Numbered from the stretch's first letter, positions 25,239 to 34,060 are shown. The stretch: DNA of 64,000 nt from Intrasporangiaceae bacterium (GCA_021324575.1 JAJPIW010000026.1:32238-96237); one strand, 5' to 3'. Notes: generated by a model from the sequence alone, not told the origin. Numbers and translations are program-made.

Positions 25239-27853
25239 GGCCCTGACACTACGCCGTATGCCGCGGTGCAGCTCGAGCTCGCCGGCGACACCCCCAACGC
25301 GTCGGCGGCTGACCGGGCGCGGCTGCGACCGAGGTTCCAGGCGAGGGCGTCGTCGCTGTCCGCGGGCGTGCCGGCGCTGACCAGGCACGCCTTGAGCTCG
25401 CTCGGCAGGGAGCTGCCCGCGATGGTCGGGACGGCATCAGCGCCCAGCTGGGCGAGGTATATGGCGTCCAGCTTGCCGGTGAGGTGGTAGCGGGCGATGT
25501 TCTGCGCGGCGACGAAGCCGTCGGGGTTGAGCAGGCCGAAGCCGAGGGTGAACGCGGCACCACTCGCCACCGCCGCGCGCGGCAGCCAGGAGGCCCGCTC
25601 GACCAGGACGGCCGCGAGGACGCACGCCACGAGCAGACCGAGCCAGAGCTCGAAGCCGTCGACGAACAGCCGCAGCGTGGTCCAGCCGTAGGCGGACTGG
25701 TAGAGCGACATCCGGTGCAGTGCCGAGGCGACGACACAGAGGGTGAGGACGCAGAGCACCGCGGTCATCGCCCTGAGCGCGAACCGGTCCCGAGACATTT
25801 CGACCGATGCCTTGCGACGGACGAGCGCGACAACGGCGAGGGTGAGCACCGTGACGACGGTGAGCTGCCCGAACCCCTGGTGCACGTAGTCGGCATACGT
25901 CAGACCGGTCGTCCGCTGCACGTAGTCGTGACCGCCGAAGAGGGCGACGCCCTGCGCGGCGAGGAACGCGGCATACGTCGCGATGACGAGCCCGAGCGGT
26001 ACCTGCCACTCCCAGGCCTGCGCGGTCCGGCGGCCAGCCGGGAGACCGAGGTCGTCGACGGTCGGCGGGTTGAGGGCGAGGTAGCAGCCGGCCAGGGTGA
26101 TGCCGCCGGCGAGGACGAGGACGAAGGTCCGGAGGGTCAGGCTGCTCCACGCGAGATCGGGCACGAGGCGCTGCGCCCACGCCCCGAGCAGGGCATCCGC
26201 CGAGGCGAAGAGCCCGCCGAAGAGGACGAGCGCGACCAGTGAGATCGCGGCCGTCCGGATGACCGGCCAGAGCAGGCGCTGGCTCGTCATCGCACCGAGA
26301 GTGCGGCCGAGGAGTGGCAGTCCGCGCATGCCGGAGAAGACCCACGCGACCCCACTGGCGACCATTCCCGCAAGGGTGCGTGCGCCGGTCAGGGCGACCG
26401 CTGCGACCGCGGCCGCGGTGGCGACCGACAGGATGGCCACAGCGGGTCGGTCGCGCAGCACGACGACCAGGCCGAGAGCGACGCAGGTGACCACACTCCC
26501 CAGCGTCCACAGGCTGCGGCGGGTCGGTGATGCGTGCCAGATGGTCGCGCCAGCCAGGAGGAGGACGGCCAGCACGCCGACACCGAGGTTGCGGTAGGGC
26601 AGGACGACCGCGCCGACGACCCCGACCGCCAGGGCCGACCAGACGTAGCGCGGCTGCGGGGCCGGGTCGCGCTCGGGCCAGCGCTCCGCGAACAGCGGCT
26701 CGATGACTGGCGGTGCCGGGGGCAGGCTGCCGTATGCCGTGCGCGCGGCAGGGCTCGTCGGCGGGGGTTCCGCTGTGGTTGCCGATGTCCTTGTGGCAGA
26801 GCCTGGTTCAGCTGGCTGGGAAGGCGTCATGATGGGCTCCTTGCGGGTCGGTGGCTGAACGGGGAGGACGGCGCGGATGGTCGCGCCGGGATGGTCGGCA
26901 TCGGTCGGGACGGCCGAGATCCGGCCGCCGTGCAGGTCGCAGACCCAGGCGGCGATGGCGAGGCCGAGGCCGGTCCCGCCGGAGGTGTCGTCGCCGGTCC
27001 CGAACCGGCTGAACAGACGGTCGGTGGCGCCGGCGGGCAGACCCGGGCCGTCGTCGGACACCTGGAGGAACCAGCGCTCCCCCTCGTCGCGGCCGGCCGT
27101 CACGCGGACCTCACCGCCGGTCGGGCTGTGCCGGATGGCGTTGTCGAGCAGGTTGGCGACCACCTGGGAGAGGCGGTCCGGGTCACCGACGACCCGGAGG
27201 TCAGACGGCTCGACGTCGACCGTGAAATTGACGTCCCGGCCCTGCAGGCGGCCCTCGGCCACGGACTCCTCCAACATTGCCCGGACGCCCAGAACCGTTG
27301 TCCGCAAAGCGGTCTGGCCACCGTCGATGCGGGAGAGGTCGAGCAGGTCACGGACGAGAGCGCCGAGGCGCTCGGACTGGACGAGCGCCGATCGTAGAGT
27401 CGCCTCGTCCGGCTGGACGACCCCGTCGGCGAGGTTCTCCAGGAGCGCCTGCTGGGCCGCGAGCGGTGTCCGGAGCTCATGGGAGACGGTGGCGACGAGC
27501 TCGCGGCGCTGGCGGTCCACTGCGGCGAGCTGCGCGGCCATCGTCGTGAACGAGCGCGCCAGCAGGCCGACCTCGTCGTTCGAGGTCGTCGTGACGGGCA
27601 CCGTGTGGTCGCCCGCGGCCAGCCGGCTCGCGGCATACGTCATCTCCCGCAACGGCGCGGTCATCCCCCGGGCCAGCCACTGGGTGACCCCGAGGGCGGC
27701 CGCGATGGTCACCGGAAGACTGAGCCACAACGGCACCCGAGCCTGCTGGCCGATGCCGACGACGAGGGCCGCCGCGATCACGGAGAGGCCGACGAGCAGG
27801 CCGAGCTTGACCTTGATCGAGGTGACCTGGTCGAGCGGTCGGTCAGGGTTCAC
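25235..27853 (-). CDS. Sensor histidine kinase read through in frame into a DUF4173-type membrane protein
   Basis: One open frame of 872 residues from GTG 27853, which overlaps the response-regulator stop by GTGA. Residues 1-341 form a full kinase: two TM helices, HAMP (MTYAASRLAAGDHTVPV), phospho-acceptor His125 in ATVSHELRTP, N-box NLLDNAIRHSP, and G boxes DDGPGLP and GTGLGLAIA. Without any stop the frame continues through VLPVQPPTRKEPI to Met342 and a 531-residue, roughly ten-helix DUF4173/DUF4153-like protein. That Met has its own AAGGAG site, so two separate proteins were probably the ancestral state. Either the fusion is real or both full-length and internal products are made. Confidence 0.8.
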   Translation of the reverse strand: MNPDRPLDQVTSIKVKLGLLVGLSVIAAALVVGIGQQARVPLWLSLPVTIAAALGVTQWLARGMTAPLREMTYAASRLAAGDHTVPVTTTSNDEVGLLARSFTTMAAQLAAVDRQRRELVATVSHELRTPLAAQQALLENLADGVVQPDEATLRSALVQSERLGALVRDLLDLSRIDGGQTALRTTVLGVRAMLEESVAEGRLQGRDVNFTVDVEPSDLRVVGDPDRLSQVVANLLDNAIRHSPTGGEVRVTAGRDEGERWFLQVSDDGPGLPAGATDRLFSRFGTGDDTSGGTGLGLAIAAWVCDLHGGRISAVPTDADHPGATIRAVLPVQPPTRKEPIMTPSQPAEPGSATRTSATTAEPPPTSPAARTAYGSLPPAPPVIEPLFAERWPERDPAPQPRYVWSALAVGVVGAVVLPYRNLGVGVLAVLLLAGATIWHASPTRRSLWTLGSVVTCVALGLVVVLRDRPAVAILSVATAAAVAAVALTGARTLAGMVASGVAWVFSGMRGLPLLGRTLGAMTSQRLLWPVIRTAAISLVALVLFGGLFASADALLGAWAQRLVPDLAWSSLTLRTFVLVLAGGITLAGCYLALNPPTVDDLGLPAGRRTAQAWEWQVPLGLVIATYAAFLAAQGVALFGGHDYVQRTTGLTYADYVHQGFGQLTVVTVLTLAVVALVRRKASVEMSRDRFALRAMTAVLCVLTLCVVASALHRMSLYQSAYGWTTLRLFVDGFELWLGLLVACVLAAVLVERASWLPRAAVASGAAFTLGFGLLNPDGFVAAQNIARYHLTGKLDAIYLAQLGADAVPTIAGSSLPSELKACLVSAGTPADSDDALAWNLGRSRARSAADALGVSPASSSCTAAYGVVSGP
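26828..26842 (-). promoter_or_regulatory. Internal Shine-Dalgarno and start codon within the kinase-DUF4173 frame
   Basis: On the minus strand AAGGAG (26842-26837) precedes ATG (26830-26828) by 6 nt, an ideal translation start inside the open frame. It would yield the 531-residue membrane protein alone (25235-26830). The kinase part has no stop codon before it, which is why this site matters. Confidence 0.7.
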
Positions 27854-28554
27854 GCGACGGCCTCCAGGGCGTAGCCGACGCCGTGGACGGTCCGGATCCG
27901 GTCGGCGCCGACCTTGGCGCGCAGGGCTTTGACGTGGCTGTCGAGGGTCCGCGTGCCGAGGCTGTCGGTCCAGCCCCAGACCTCCTGGAGGATCGCCTCG
28001 CGGCGCAGGACGACGCCCGGCTGGGTCGCGAGGAGGGCCAGCAGGTCGAACTCGGTGGGCGTGAGGTGGACCTCGACCCCGCCGGTCTCGACGCGGCGGC
28101 CGGCCCGGTCCAGGGTGAGGCCCCCGATGTGGAGGGCCGGCTCGGTCGACCCGGCCGCGGCCAGCTGCTGAGCTCGCTCGACCCGGCGCAGGAGCGCGCG
28201 GATCCGGGCGACGACCTCGCGCATCCGGAACGGCTTGGTGAGGTAGTCGTCGGCCCCGACGCCCAGCCCGACGAGGATGTCGGTCTCCTCGTCGCGGGCG
28301 GTGACCATGAGGACCGGGACCGGTCGGTCGGCCTGGATCCTGCGGCATACCTCCAGCCCGTCGAAGCCGGGGAGCATCACGTCAAGCACGACCAGGTCGG
28401 GGCGGTAGGTCTCGTATGCCGCGACCGCACCCGGCCCGTCCCAGGCCTGGTGCACCGAGAAGCCCTCTGCGACAAGGCGATCGGCCAACGCCTGGTTGAT
28501 CGTCGGCTCGTCCTCGACGACGAGGAGGACGGGGCGCTGCGTTCCTTCGGGCAT
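27850..28554 (-). CDS. OmpR-family response regulator
   Basis: A 234-residue protein. The receiver domain has the acidic pair in VVEDEPT, the phospho-acceptor Asp in LVVLDVMLPGFDG, Thr in MVTARDEE and Lys in YLTKPFRMRE. The winged-helix output domain starts near ALHIGGLTLDRAGRRV and has the recognition helix in TRTLDSHVKALRAKVG. It overlaps the kinase start by 4 bp, so it is the cognate partner. The membrane protein fused to the kinase may be part of the same signalling unit. Confidence 0.96.
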   Translation of the reverse strand: MPEGTQRPVLLVVEDEPTINQALADRLVAEGFSVHQAWDGPGAVAAYETYRPDLVVLDVMLPGFDGLEVCRRIQADRPVPVLMVTARDEETDILVGLGVGADDYLTKPFRMREVVARIRALLRRVERAQQLAAAGSTEPALHIGGLTLDRAGRRVETGGVEVHLTPTEFDLLALLATQPGVVLRREAILQEVWGWTDSLGTRTLDSHVKALRAKVGADRIRTVHGVGYALEAVA

Positions 28555-28677
28555 GGCATCGACCCTAGGTGGCCGGGGCTGAATGCCTCGGGTGGTCGAT
28601 GTGGAGATTCCCTGCAGATCCCCCCGGCCGCGCTGCCGCGCCGTCACCCCCGCCCGGCCCCGCCCCGCCCGTGATGG

Positions 28678-28725
28678 TTGCGTCTGCGGATGTGAGGGCT
28701 CCAGCGCCCAGATCCGCAGACGCAA
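28678..28725 (-). terminator. Terminator of the ArsR-SRPBCC-VOC operon
   Basis: A 14-bp perfect inverted repeat, TTGCGTCTGCGGAT (28678-28691) with its complement at 28712-28725, encloses a 20-nt loop. It begins 21 bp downstream of the VOC stop, on the far side of which the response regulator starts, so it separates the two minus-strand operons. No T-run follows. Confidence 0.65.
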
Positions 28726-28745
28726 GGGACTCGGCGGTCGCTGGG

Positions 28746-29177
28746 CTACTCGGCGCCGAAACGGCCGCGCGCCTCGACCGGGATGAGCGGCCTGTCGGCG
28801 CGCACCTTGAGCTGCTGCACCGCCCAGCTGTTTCCGTCGGGGTCGGCGAACCCGAAGAAGGTGCCACCGTCCCGCTCGTCGAAGACGGTGACCTCGCTGC
28901 ACTCGACGCCCCGCTCGACGAGCTCGGCGCGCGCGGCCTCGGCGTCGGCGACGACGAGCTGGACGCCGTGCAGGCTGCCGGGGGCCATGGCGTTCTGGCT
29001 GGGCAGGCTGCCGATGACGATCGAGCACCCGGAGCCGCGCGGGGTGAGCTGCGCGACGTCCATAAACTCGTTCGTCGTGCGGTGGTCGAGGTCGAAGCCG
29101 ACCTGGTCGCGATAGAAGGCGATGCTCGCGTCCAGGTCACTGGCGGGGACGATGACGACTTCGAGGGTCCAGTCCAT
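28746..29177 (-). CDS. VOC-family protein (glyoxalase/bleomycin-resistance fold)
   Basis: 143 residues in two beta-alpha-beta-beta-beta halves: LEVVIVPASDLDASIAFYRDQVGF, then GVQLVVADAEAARAELVERG and FFGFADPDGNSWAVQQL. Positions for metal ligands are partly present (His in DHRT, Gln/Glu in the second half). The VOC superfamily covers lyases, dioxygenases and antibiotic-binding proteins; the substrate cannot be assigned. It is the third gene of an ArsR-SRPBCC-VOC operon, with 74 bp before it. Confidence 0.9.
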   Translation of the reverse strand: MDWTLEVVIVPASDLDASIAFYRDQVGFDLDHRTTNEFMDVAQLTPRGSGCSIVIGSLPSQNAMAPGSLHGVQLVVADAEAARAELVERGVECSEVTVFDERDGGTFFGFADPDGNSWAVQQLKVRADRPLIPVEARGRFGAE

Positions 29178-29251
29178 GTGCTTTGTCTCCTTGCAGGTCA
29201 GGCGTTCTCGGGTTGCAGTGGGTGTTGCGCGGGGAGGTCGGGCGTTTGGGG

Positions 29252-29737
29252 TCAGCGGGCGGTGACGATCTGCTCGAGCCGGTCGTAGCCCTGGGCCATA
29301 CCGGTTTCCATCCCGCTCTGGACCATGGCGTCGCGGCCCTCGACGGTGCGGCCGACGCTGCGCCCGCGAAGGCGGGTCCGGCCGTCACCGAGGTCGTCGA
29401 ACCAGAGGAACTCGATGGCGACCTCGTCCGGCATACCCTCGAACTCGAAGGTCTGGACGGCGAAGTCGTTGGCGCGCACGGTGTGGAACATGCCGCGGAA
29501 GCTGAACGAGCCGTGGTCGGGGGTGTGGTGGGTGTAGCGGTACGTGCCGCCGCTCACGAAGTCGTACTCGTCGATCTCCATCTCGTAGCCGTCCGGGCCG
29601 AGCCACCGCTTGACGACCTCGGGGTCACGGTGGGCCTCGAAGACGGCGGCGACGGGCGCGTCGAACTCGCGGGTGAAGTCGATCCACGGCACCCCGGCCG
29701 GGATGTCGAGGGTGAGGGCGTTGGTCGTGGTGGTCAT
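29252..29737 (-). CDS. SRPBCC (AHSA1) domain protein
   Basis: 161 residues, a START-like helix-grip fold with WIDFTREFDAPVAAVFEAHRDPEVV at the N-terminus and a C-terminal long helix (MVQSGMETGMAQGYDRLEQI). Members bind hydrophobic ligands or act with ArsR-type repressors as ligand sensors. Its ATG overlaps the ArsR stop by 4 bp (ATGA), so the pair is translationally coupled. Compare the fused version at 12395. Confidence 0.92.
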   Translation of the reverse strand: MTTTTNALTLDIPAGVPWIDFTREFDAPVAAVFEAHRDPEVVKRWLGPDGYEMEIDEYDFVSGGTYRYTHHTPDHGSFSFRGMFHTVRANDFAVQTFEFEGMPDEVAIEFLWFDDLGDGRTRLRGRSVGRTVEGRDAMVQSGMETGMAQGYDRLEQIVTAR

Positions 29738-30096
29738 GGCGTCTGCTCCTTGGGGCTGGTGTCGCGGGAGGTGCGGGCGAGGACGGCGTCGAGCCGCCGG
29801 AACTGGTGCTCGTGGACCAACCGGTAGGAGTCGATCCAGGCGGTGAGGCGCTCGAGGGCGGCCGGGTCCAGGTGGACCGGTCGGCGCTGGGCGTCGCGGG
29901 TGCGCGTGACCAGGCCGGCCTGCTCGAGCACCTGGATGTGCCGGGAGACCGCCTGCTTGGTGATCGCGAAGGGGTCGGCCAGCTCGTTGACGGTCGCCGG
30001 GCCCCGGGAGAGGCGGGCGATGATCTGCCGCCGCACCGGGTCCGCGAGCGCGGCGAACGCGGCATCCAGCCGCTCCTCGTCGCTGCGTTCCGACAT
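29734..30096 (-). CDS. ArsR-family transcriptional repressor
   Basis: 120 residues with a winged HTH: FAALADPVRRQIIARLSRGPATVNELAD, recognition helix ITKQAVSRHIQVLEQ, wing RDAQRRPVHLDP. No cysteine metal site, so it belongs to the ArsR branch paired with SRPBCC partners. ATG 30096 is chosen because GGGAG lies 9 nt upstream; a TTG at 30105 is the alternative. It likely represses its own operon. Confidence 0.93.
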   Translation of the reverse strand: MSERSDEERLDAAFAALADPVRRQIIARLSRGPATVNELADPFAITKQAVSRHIQVLEQAGLVTRTRDAQRRPVHLDPAALERLTAWIDSYRLVHEHQFRRLDAVLARTSRDTSPKEQTP

Positions 30097-30190
30097 CGTG
30101 GTCAACTCCCTCCTTGATCAACTGATATGTTGATCATGCGCGTATGCCGGTGCGCCTGTCAACCCCAGAACCTCACCTTTTCGCGTGACT

Positions 30191-30256
30191 ATCTGACCCA
30201 ATTGTTCCGGTAGTCACGGGGGCAGGCCCGTGACTACCGGAACAATTGGGTCAGAT
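30191..30256. terminator. 30-bp perfect inverted repeat at the WYL gene end
   Basis: Arms 30191-30220 and 30227-30256 are exact reverse complements (core CCGGTAGTCACGGG) around a 6-nt loop, the longest near-continuous palindrome in the window. The right arm includes the WYL stop codon (30251-30253). The element ends 95 bp upstream of the ArsR start, so it may both end the WYL transcript and insulate or regulate the ArsR promoter. A DNA cruciform or a mobile palindrome remains possible. Confidence 0.7.
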
Positions 30257-31225
30257 CGTGACGGCGGCGAGCGCCAGGCGGGTGGCCCAGCCGGCGAGCG
30301 CCTCGCGCACGGCCGGGCTCGCCTCCTCGACGACGACATCGACTCCCAGCGCACCGATGCCGAAGACGGCCCAGGCCGGCGAGCGAACCTCCATGGCCAC
30401 CCGGCACGACGCGTCGTCGATCGGGGTGACGGTGCCCCAGCGGCCGATACCCGTCTCGATCACCGAGGCGGGCGCGGCGGCTCGGACGACGACCCGGCCG
30501 GACTCCTCGTTGCGTGAAAGCCCTTGCCGCACGTAGGTGGCCGCGTCGCCGCCCGGGATCTCGCGGGGCCGGAACATCGACCTGGTGCCCATCGGCTCAC
30601 GGAGCCGGTCGAGACGGAACGAGCGCCAGTCCTGCCGGTCGAGGTCGTATGCGACGAGGTACCACCGTCGCCCCACCGTGACCAGGCGGTGTGGCTCGAC
30701 GTGCCGGCGGACGTCCTCGCCGGCCACCTGCCCACCTCTCGCGCGATAGACGAACCGGACCCGCTCGCTGTCGCGCGCCGCTTGCGCGAGGGCGGCGAGG
30801 ACCTCGGCCTCCACCTCGGGCGCCTCACCGAACGGGGAGTCGACGGTGACCGAGCGCAGCGCCTCGGCCCGTCGACGAAGCCGCGGCGGCAGGACCTGGA
30901 CGACCTTGGCGAGCGCCGACAGCGAGGCGTCGGCGAGCGCCCCACCGGCAGCACCGGCCGAGCCCCCGAGTGCCACGACCAGGGCGATGGCCTCGTCCTC
31001 GTCGACGACGAGCGGGGGCATCGACGCGCCCGCGCCGAGCTGGTAGCCGCCCTCGACTCCCCGCGAGGACCGGACCGGGTAGCCGAGCTCCCGCAGCCGC
31101 TCGACGTCGCGGCGCAGCGTGCGGTCGCTCACCTCGAGCCGGTCGGCGAGCTCGTTGCCCGGCCAGAACCGATGGGTCTGGAGGAGCGACAGCAGACGCA
31201 GGGTCCGAGAGCTGGTGTTGGCCAT
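30251..31225 (-). CDS. WYL-domain transcriptional regulator (DeoR-like HTH)
   Basis: 324 residues. The N-terminal HTH is SRTLRLLSLLQTHRFWPGNELADRLEVSDRTLRRDVERL. The WYL region is VRFVYRARGGQV, HVEPHRLVTVGRRWYLVAYDLDRQDWRSFRLDR, with the conserved W-Y-L residues that may bind nucleic acid or nucleotide ligands; a C-terminal WCX extension follows. It is divergent from a DHA2 exporter gene, so control of that exporter is likely. Start ATG 31225 (MANTSS). Confidence 0.93.
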   Translation of the reverse strand: MANTSSRTLRLLSLLQTHRFWPGNELADRLEVSDRTLRRDVERLRELGYPVRSSRGVEGGYQLGAGASMPPLVVDEDEAIALVVALGGSAGAAGGALADASLSALAKVVQVLPPRLRRRAEALRSVTVDSPFGEAPEVEAEVLAALAQAARDSERVRFVYRARGGQVAGEDVRRHVEPHRLVTVGRRWYLVAYDLDRQDWRSFRLDRLREPMGTRSMFRPREIPGGDAATYVRQGLSRNEESGRVVVRAAAPASVIETGIGRWGTVTPIDDASCRVAMEVRSPAWAVFGIGALGVDVVVEEASPAVREALAGWATRLALAAVTI

Positions 31226-31327
31226 GCAGCCCATCTTGCTCGGAATAGCGGTCAGAAAGTGTCCGGAACGGTTCCTAGCGTGGGTCAGGTCAGGGAAATC
31301 CCCACGAGACCTCGCCAAGGAGACCTC
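31226..31327. promoter_or_regulatory. Divergent promoter region, WYL regulator / DHA2 exporter
   Basis: This 102-bp gap must hold both promoters. GGTCAGAAAGTGTCCGG near 31251 and the AAGGAG ribosome site before ATG 31328 are visible. I could not define a clear operator dyad. Confidence 0.45.
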
Positions 31328-32872
31328 ATGAGCACCACCGCTCCCGCTCGGCCCGATCCGGTCGAGACCCACGTACCTCATCCAGACCTCAGCAACGCCA
31401 CCTCCGCCGACCCCACAACCGTCGCCCTCGGCCCGCTCCCCGTCGGCCGGGCTCGCACCGCGGCACTGATCTCGCTCTTCCTCGCCTCGTCGATGGAGCT
31501 GCTCGATGTCAGCATCGTCAACGTCTCACTCCCGACGATCGAGAAGGGACTGCACGCCTCGGCGACCCAGCTGCAGTGGATGATCGCGGCATACCCGCTC
31601 GCCTTTGCCATCGCCCTGATCACCGGGTCCCGACTCGGTGACCGGTTCGGGCGCAAGCGGCTGTTCGTCATCGGACTCATCGCTTTCACCCTCATGTCGG
31701 CGGCGTGCGGCTTCGCGCCGACGGCCGGCGCGCTCGTCGCCTTCCGCGCGCTGCAGGGGCTGGGGGCCGCGGCGATGGTCCCGCAGGTGCTCTCGAGCAT
31801 GCAGGTCATGTATGCCGCGGACGAGCGGGCCAAGGCGATGGGCGCGTTCACCGCGCTCGCCGGGATCTCGACGGTCCTCGGGCCGCTCCTCGGCGCGATA
31901 CTCACCGATGCCGACATCGCCGGCTCCGGGTGGCGCGCGATCTTCCTGGTCAACGTGCCGCTCGGGATCGCGGCCCTCGCGGCGGCCTTCCGCTTCATCC
32001 CCGAGTCCCGCTCGGCACGCCGGCCCGGCCTGGACGTCCGGGGTGTCGTGGTGCTGGCCGCCGGCCTGCTCGCGGTCCTCTACCCGTTGACCATGGGTCG
32101 CGAGCTGGGTTGGCCTGCTTGGGTTTTCGCGCCAATCGTCGCCGGCCTCGTTGTCCTCGGCTGCTGGCTCCGCTGGCAGCATCGGATCGAGCAGTCGGGC
32201 CGTGAGCCGCTCGTCGCGCTCAGCCTCTACCGGCTGCGGGCCTTCTCCGGCGGGACCGGCGTGCAGGTGCTGCTGTTCATGGGCATCAGCTCGTACTTCC
32301 TCGGCCAGACGATCTACCTCCAGGCCGGGCTCGGCTGGTCGGTCCTCAAGGCCGGTCTCATCGGCATCCCGTTCGCCGTGACGACGGCCGCGATGGCGGG
32401 CTACGGCGTCACGGTACTGGCCGCCAAGATCGGCCGACGCGTGCTTCAGATCGGTGCTGTCGTGATGGCTGCCGGGCTCGGAATCCTCGCTGTGACAGCG
32501 GGATTCGCCACCCCGACGTCAAGCGTGTGGCTGTTCGTGCCCGGTCTGGTCATGACTGGCGCCGGCTTCGGCCTCATCGTCGCGCCGGTCGGTATCTTCA
32601 CCCTGGCCGACGTGCCCACCGAGCATGCCGGCTCCGCGTCCGGCCTGTTCAACACGACGGGCCAGCTGGCCAACGCCGTCGGCATCGCCCTGCTCGGCAC
32701 GGTCTTCTTCTCGGTGGCCGAGAAGGTGACCTCGCGGGTTCCGGCAGACCTGTTCCGACCGGCATACCAGGTCGTTGCGGTTCTCGTCGCGGTCGTGCTG
32801 CTCCTGTCGGTGCTGGCCGCGCAGGCCCTGCCGCGGAGCGTCCCGGCCGAGGCGGTCAGGCCTCAGGCGTGA
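31328..32872 (+). CDS. DHA2-family MFS exporter
   Basis: 514 residues, about 14 TM helices: LFLASSMELLDVSIVNVSLPTI (motif D1), GSRLGDRFGRKRLFV (motif A) and AGISTVLGPLLGAILTD (motif C). A drug/proton antiporter type like the gene at 10595, but a distinct paralogue. AAGGAG 7 nt before ATG 31328. Divergent from the WYL regulator, its probable controller. The last 17 bp overlap the convergent PPOX gene. Confidence 0.94.
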   Translation: MSTTAPARPDPVETHVPHPDLSNATSADPTTVALGPLPVGRARTAALISLFLASSMELLDVSIVNVSLPTIEKGLHASATQLQWMIAAYPLAFAIALITGSRLGDRFGRKRLFVIGLIAFTLMSAACGFAPTAGALVAFRALQGLGAAAMVPQVLSSMQVMYAADERAKAMGAFTALAGISTVLGPLLGAILTDADIAGSGWRAIFLVNVPLGIAALAAAFRFIPESRSARRPGLDVRGVVVLAAGLLAVLYPLTMGRELGWPAWVFAPIVAGLVVLGCWLRWQHRIEQSGREPLVALSLYRLRAFSGGTGVQVLLFMGISSYFLGQTIYLQAGLGWSVLKAGLIGIPFAVTTAAMAGYGVTVLAAKIGRRVLQIGAVVMAAGLGILAVTAGFATPTSSVWLFVPGLVMTGAGFGLIVAPVGIFTLADVPTEHAGSASGLFNTTGQLANAVGIALLGTVFFSVAEKVTSRVPADLFRPAYQVVAVLVAVVLLLSVLAAQALPRSVPAEAVRPQA

Positions 32873-33248
32873 TGAGGACGACCGTGTCGGCGTAGATGAA
32901 GCCCTTCCGGCTCATGGCCCGCGAGCCGATGAGCCGGAAGAACTTCGCCTCCAGCCCGTACTTCGCCTTGACCCGCTTGACCACCTCGTCGTATGCCGGT
33001 CCGCTGTGGATCATCGTGGCGGTGCCTGCCGTCGGCGCGGTGCCCTTCTTCAGCTTGCCGCTGCGGCTGCACGGCTGCAGGGTCACCCGTGACGTGTGCT
33101 GGAGGCGCTTGGTCTTGCCGGTCCCCTTGGTCGTGTAGAAGCCGAGTCGACCGTCGTCCAGGCCGGCGACCCAGACCGGCGACGCGACCGCCTCGCCGGA
33201 GCGTCGGTAGGTGGTCAGCGACACGCAGTTCTCGTCGGCAAGGCTCAT
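32856..33248 (-). CDS. PPOX-class F420-type flavin-binding protein
   Basis: 130 residues with the split-barrel FMN/F420-binding fold: YRRSGEAVASPVWVAGLDDGRLGFYTTKGTG, the TKRLQHTSRVTLQPC stretch and GPAYDEVVKRVKAKYGLEAKFF. The TGKTKRL segment typically contacts the cofactor phosphate. It is a paralogue of the next gene upstream (33277-33678), with shared TGKTKRL and LQPCS elements, suggesting tandem duplication. Substrate unknown. Confidence 0.9.
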   Translation of the reverse strand: MSLADENCVSLTTYRRSGEAVASPVWVAGLDDGRLGFYTTKGTGKTKRLQHTSRVTLQPCSRSGKLKKGTAPTAGTATMIHSGPAYDEVVKRVKAKYGLEAKFFRLIGSRAMSRKGFIYADTVVLITPEA

Positions 33249-33276
33249 GGTGGTCACCGTAGTCCGTGGCGCGCCT

Positions 33277-33678
33277 TCAGAAGCCGATCCGGATGCCGGC
33301 CCGCGGAGTCCGTGCGAAGACGAACGGCAGCAGGCTCTGGAAGACGCCGGCCAGCCGGGCCTCCGGGTACTTCGCCCGGATCGCCCGTTGGACGGCCTTG
33401 ACCTCGGCCGGGGCGCGGACCACGCGCCCGGTGCCGTTGATGACCGGTGTCCCCTCGATGAGGTCGCCGCGCATCGAGCACGGTTGCAGCGCAACGGGTC
33501 CGCCGCGGTTCAGGCGCTTCGTCTTGCCCGTGTCGTCCTCGCTGATGACGACGAGCTCGTCGCCGTCGCGCGCGATCCAGACCGGCGTGGTGATCGGCGT
33601 CCCGTTGCGGCGCCACGTCGTGAGGGCGACGTACTTCGCGGCCGAGACGATGTCGATGAGCTGCGGGTCGGTCGACAT
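33277..33678 (-). CDS. PPOX-class F420-type flavin-binding protein (tandem paralogue)
   Basis: 133 residues with the same split barrel: KYVALTTWRRNGTPITTPVWIARDGD, DDTGKTKRLNRGGPVALQPCSMRGD and VQRAIRAKYPEARLAG. Lies 28 bp upstream of its paralogue in the same direction. The C-terminal tail differs (FARTPRAGIRIGF), so the two may have different partners or substrates. A third gene, DoxX-like, follows upstream in the same direction. Confidence 0.9.
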   Translation of the reverse strand: MSTDPQLIDIVSAAKYVALTTWRRNGTPITTPVWIARDGDELVVISEDDTGKTKRLNRGGPVALQPCSMRGDLIEGTPVINGTGRVVRAPAEVKAVQRAIRAKYPEARLAGVFQSLLPFVFARTPRAGIRIGF

Positions 33679-33709
33679 GGCGTCAGTATGCCGCTCGGCG
33701 GTGCAGCGC

Positions 33710-34060
33710 TCAGGCGCTCTGGAGACGCAGCACGAGCGCGACGACCGACAGGACGAGGATCACCGCGGCCGGCGGCAGCCCGGCGAAGTCCTTGGCCCGC
33801 ACGTGGAAGAAGGCAGCGCCGAGGAAGTAGAGGACCAGGCCGACCGCCGCCGCGACCCCGAGCGGCGCCCACCAGATGCCGACGAGCAGTCCCAGACCGC
33901 CAGCCGCCTCGAGGGCACCGAGCCGTGGGAACCAGGCGTCCGGGACGCCGACCTTGCCCAGCGTCTCGACGACCTGCGGCGCTCGCCGGAACTTCAGGCT
34001 GGCCGAGACGGGGAGGAGCACTCCCAGGAGCACGGCGATGACGACATAGGCGACGAACAT
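33710..34060 (-). CDS. DoxX-family membrane protein
   Basis: 116 residues, four TM helices: FVAYVVIAVLLGVLLPVSASLKF, RLGALEAAGGLGLLVGIWW, LGVAAAVGLVLYFLGAAFFH, PPAAVILVLSVVALVLRL. The short DoxX/YphA-like type, with the conserved 'LE.AGGLGLL' motif in helix 2. Role in redox or quinone processes is suggested for the family but unproven. It is upstream of the two PPOX genes in the same direction. Confidence 0.9.
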   Translation of the reverse strand: MFVAYVVIAVLLGVLLPVSASLKFRRAPQVVETLGKVGVPDAWFPRLGALEAAGGLGLLVGIWWAPLGVAAAVGLVLYFLGAAFFHVRAKDFAGLPPAAVILVLSVVALVLRLQSA

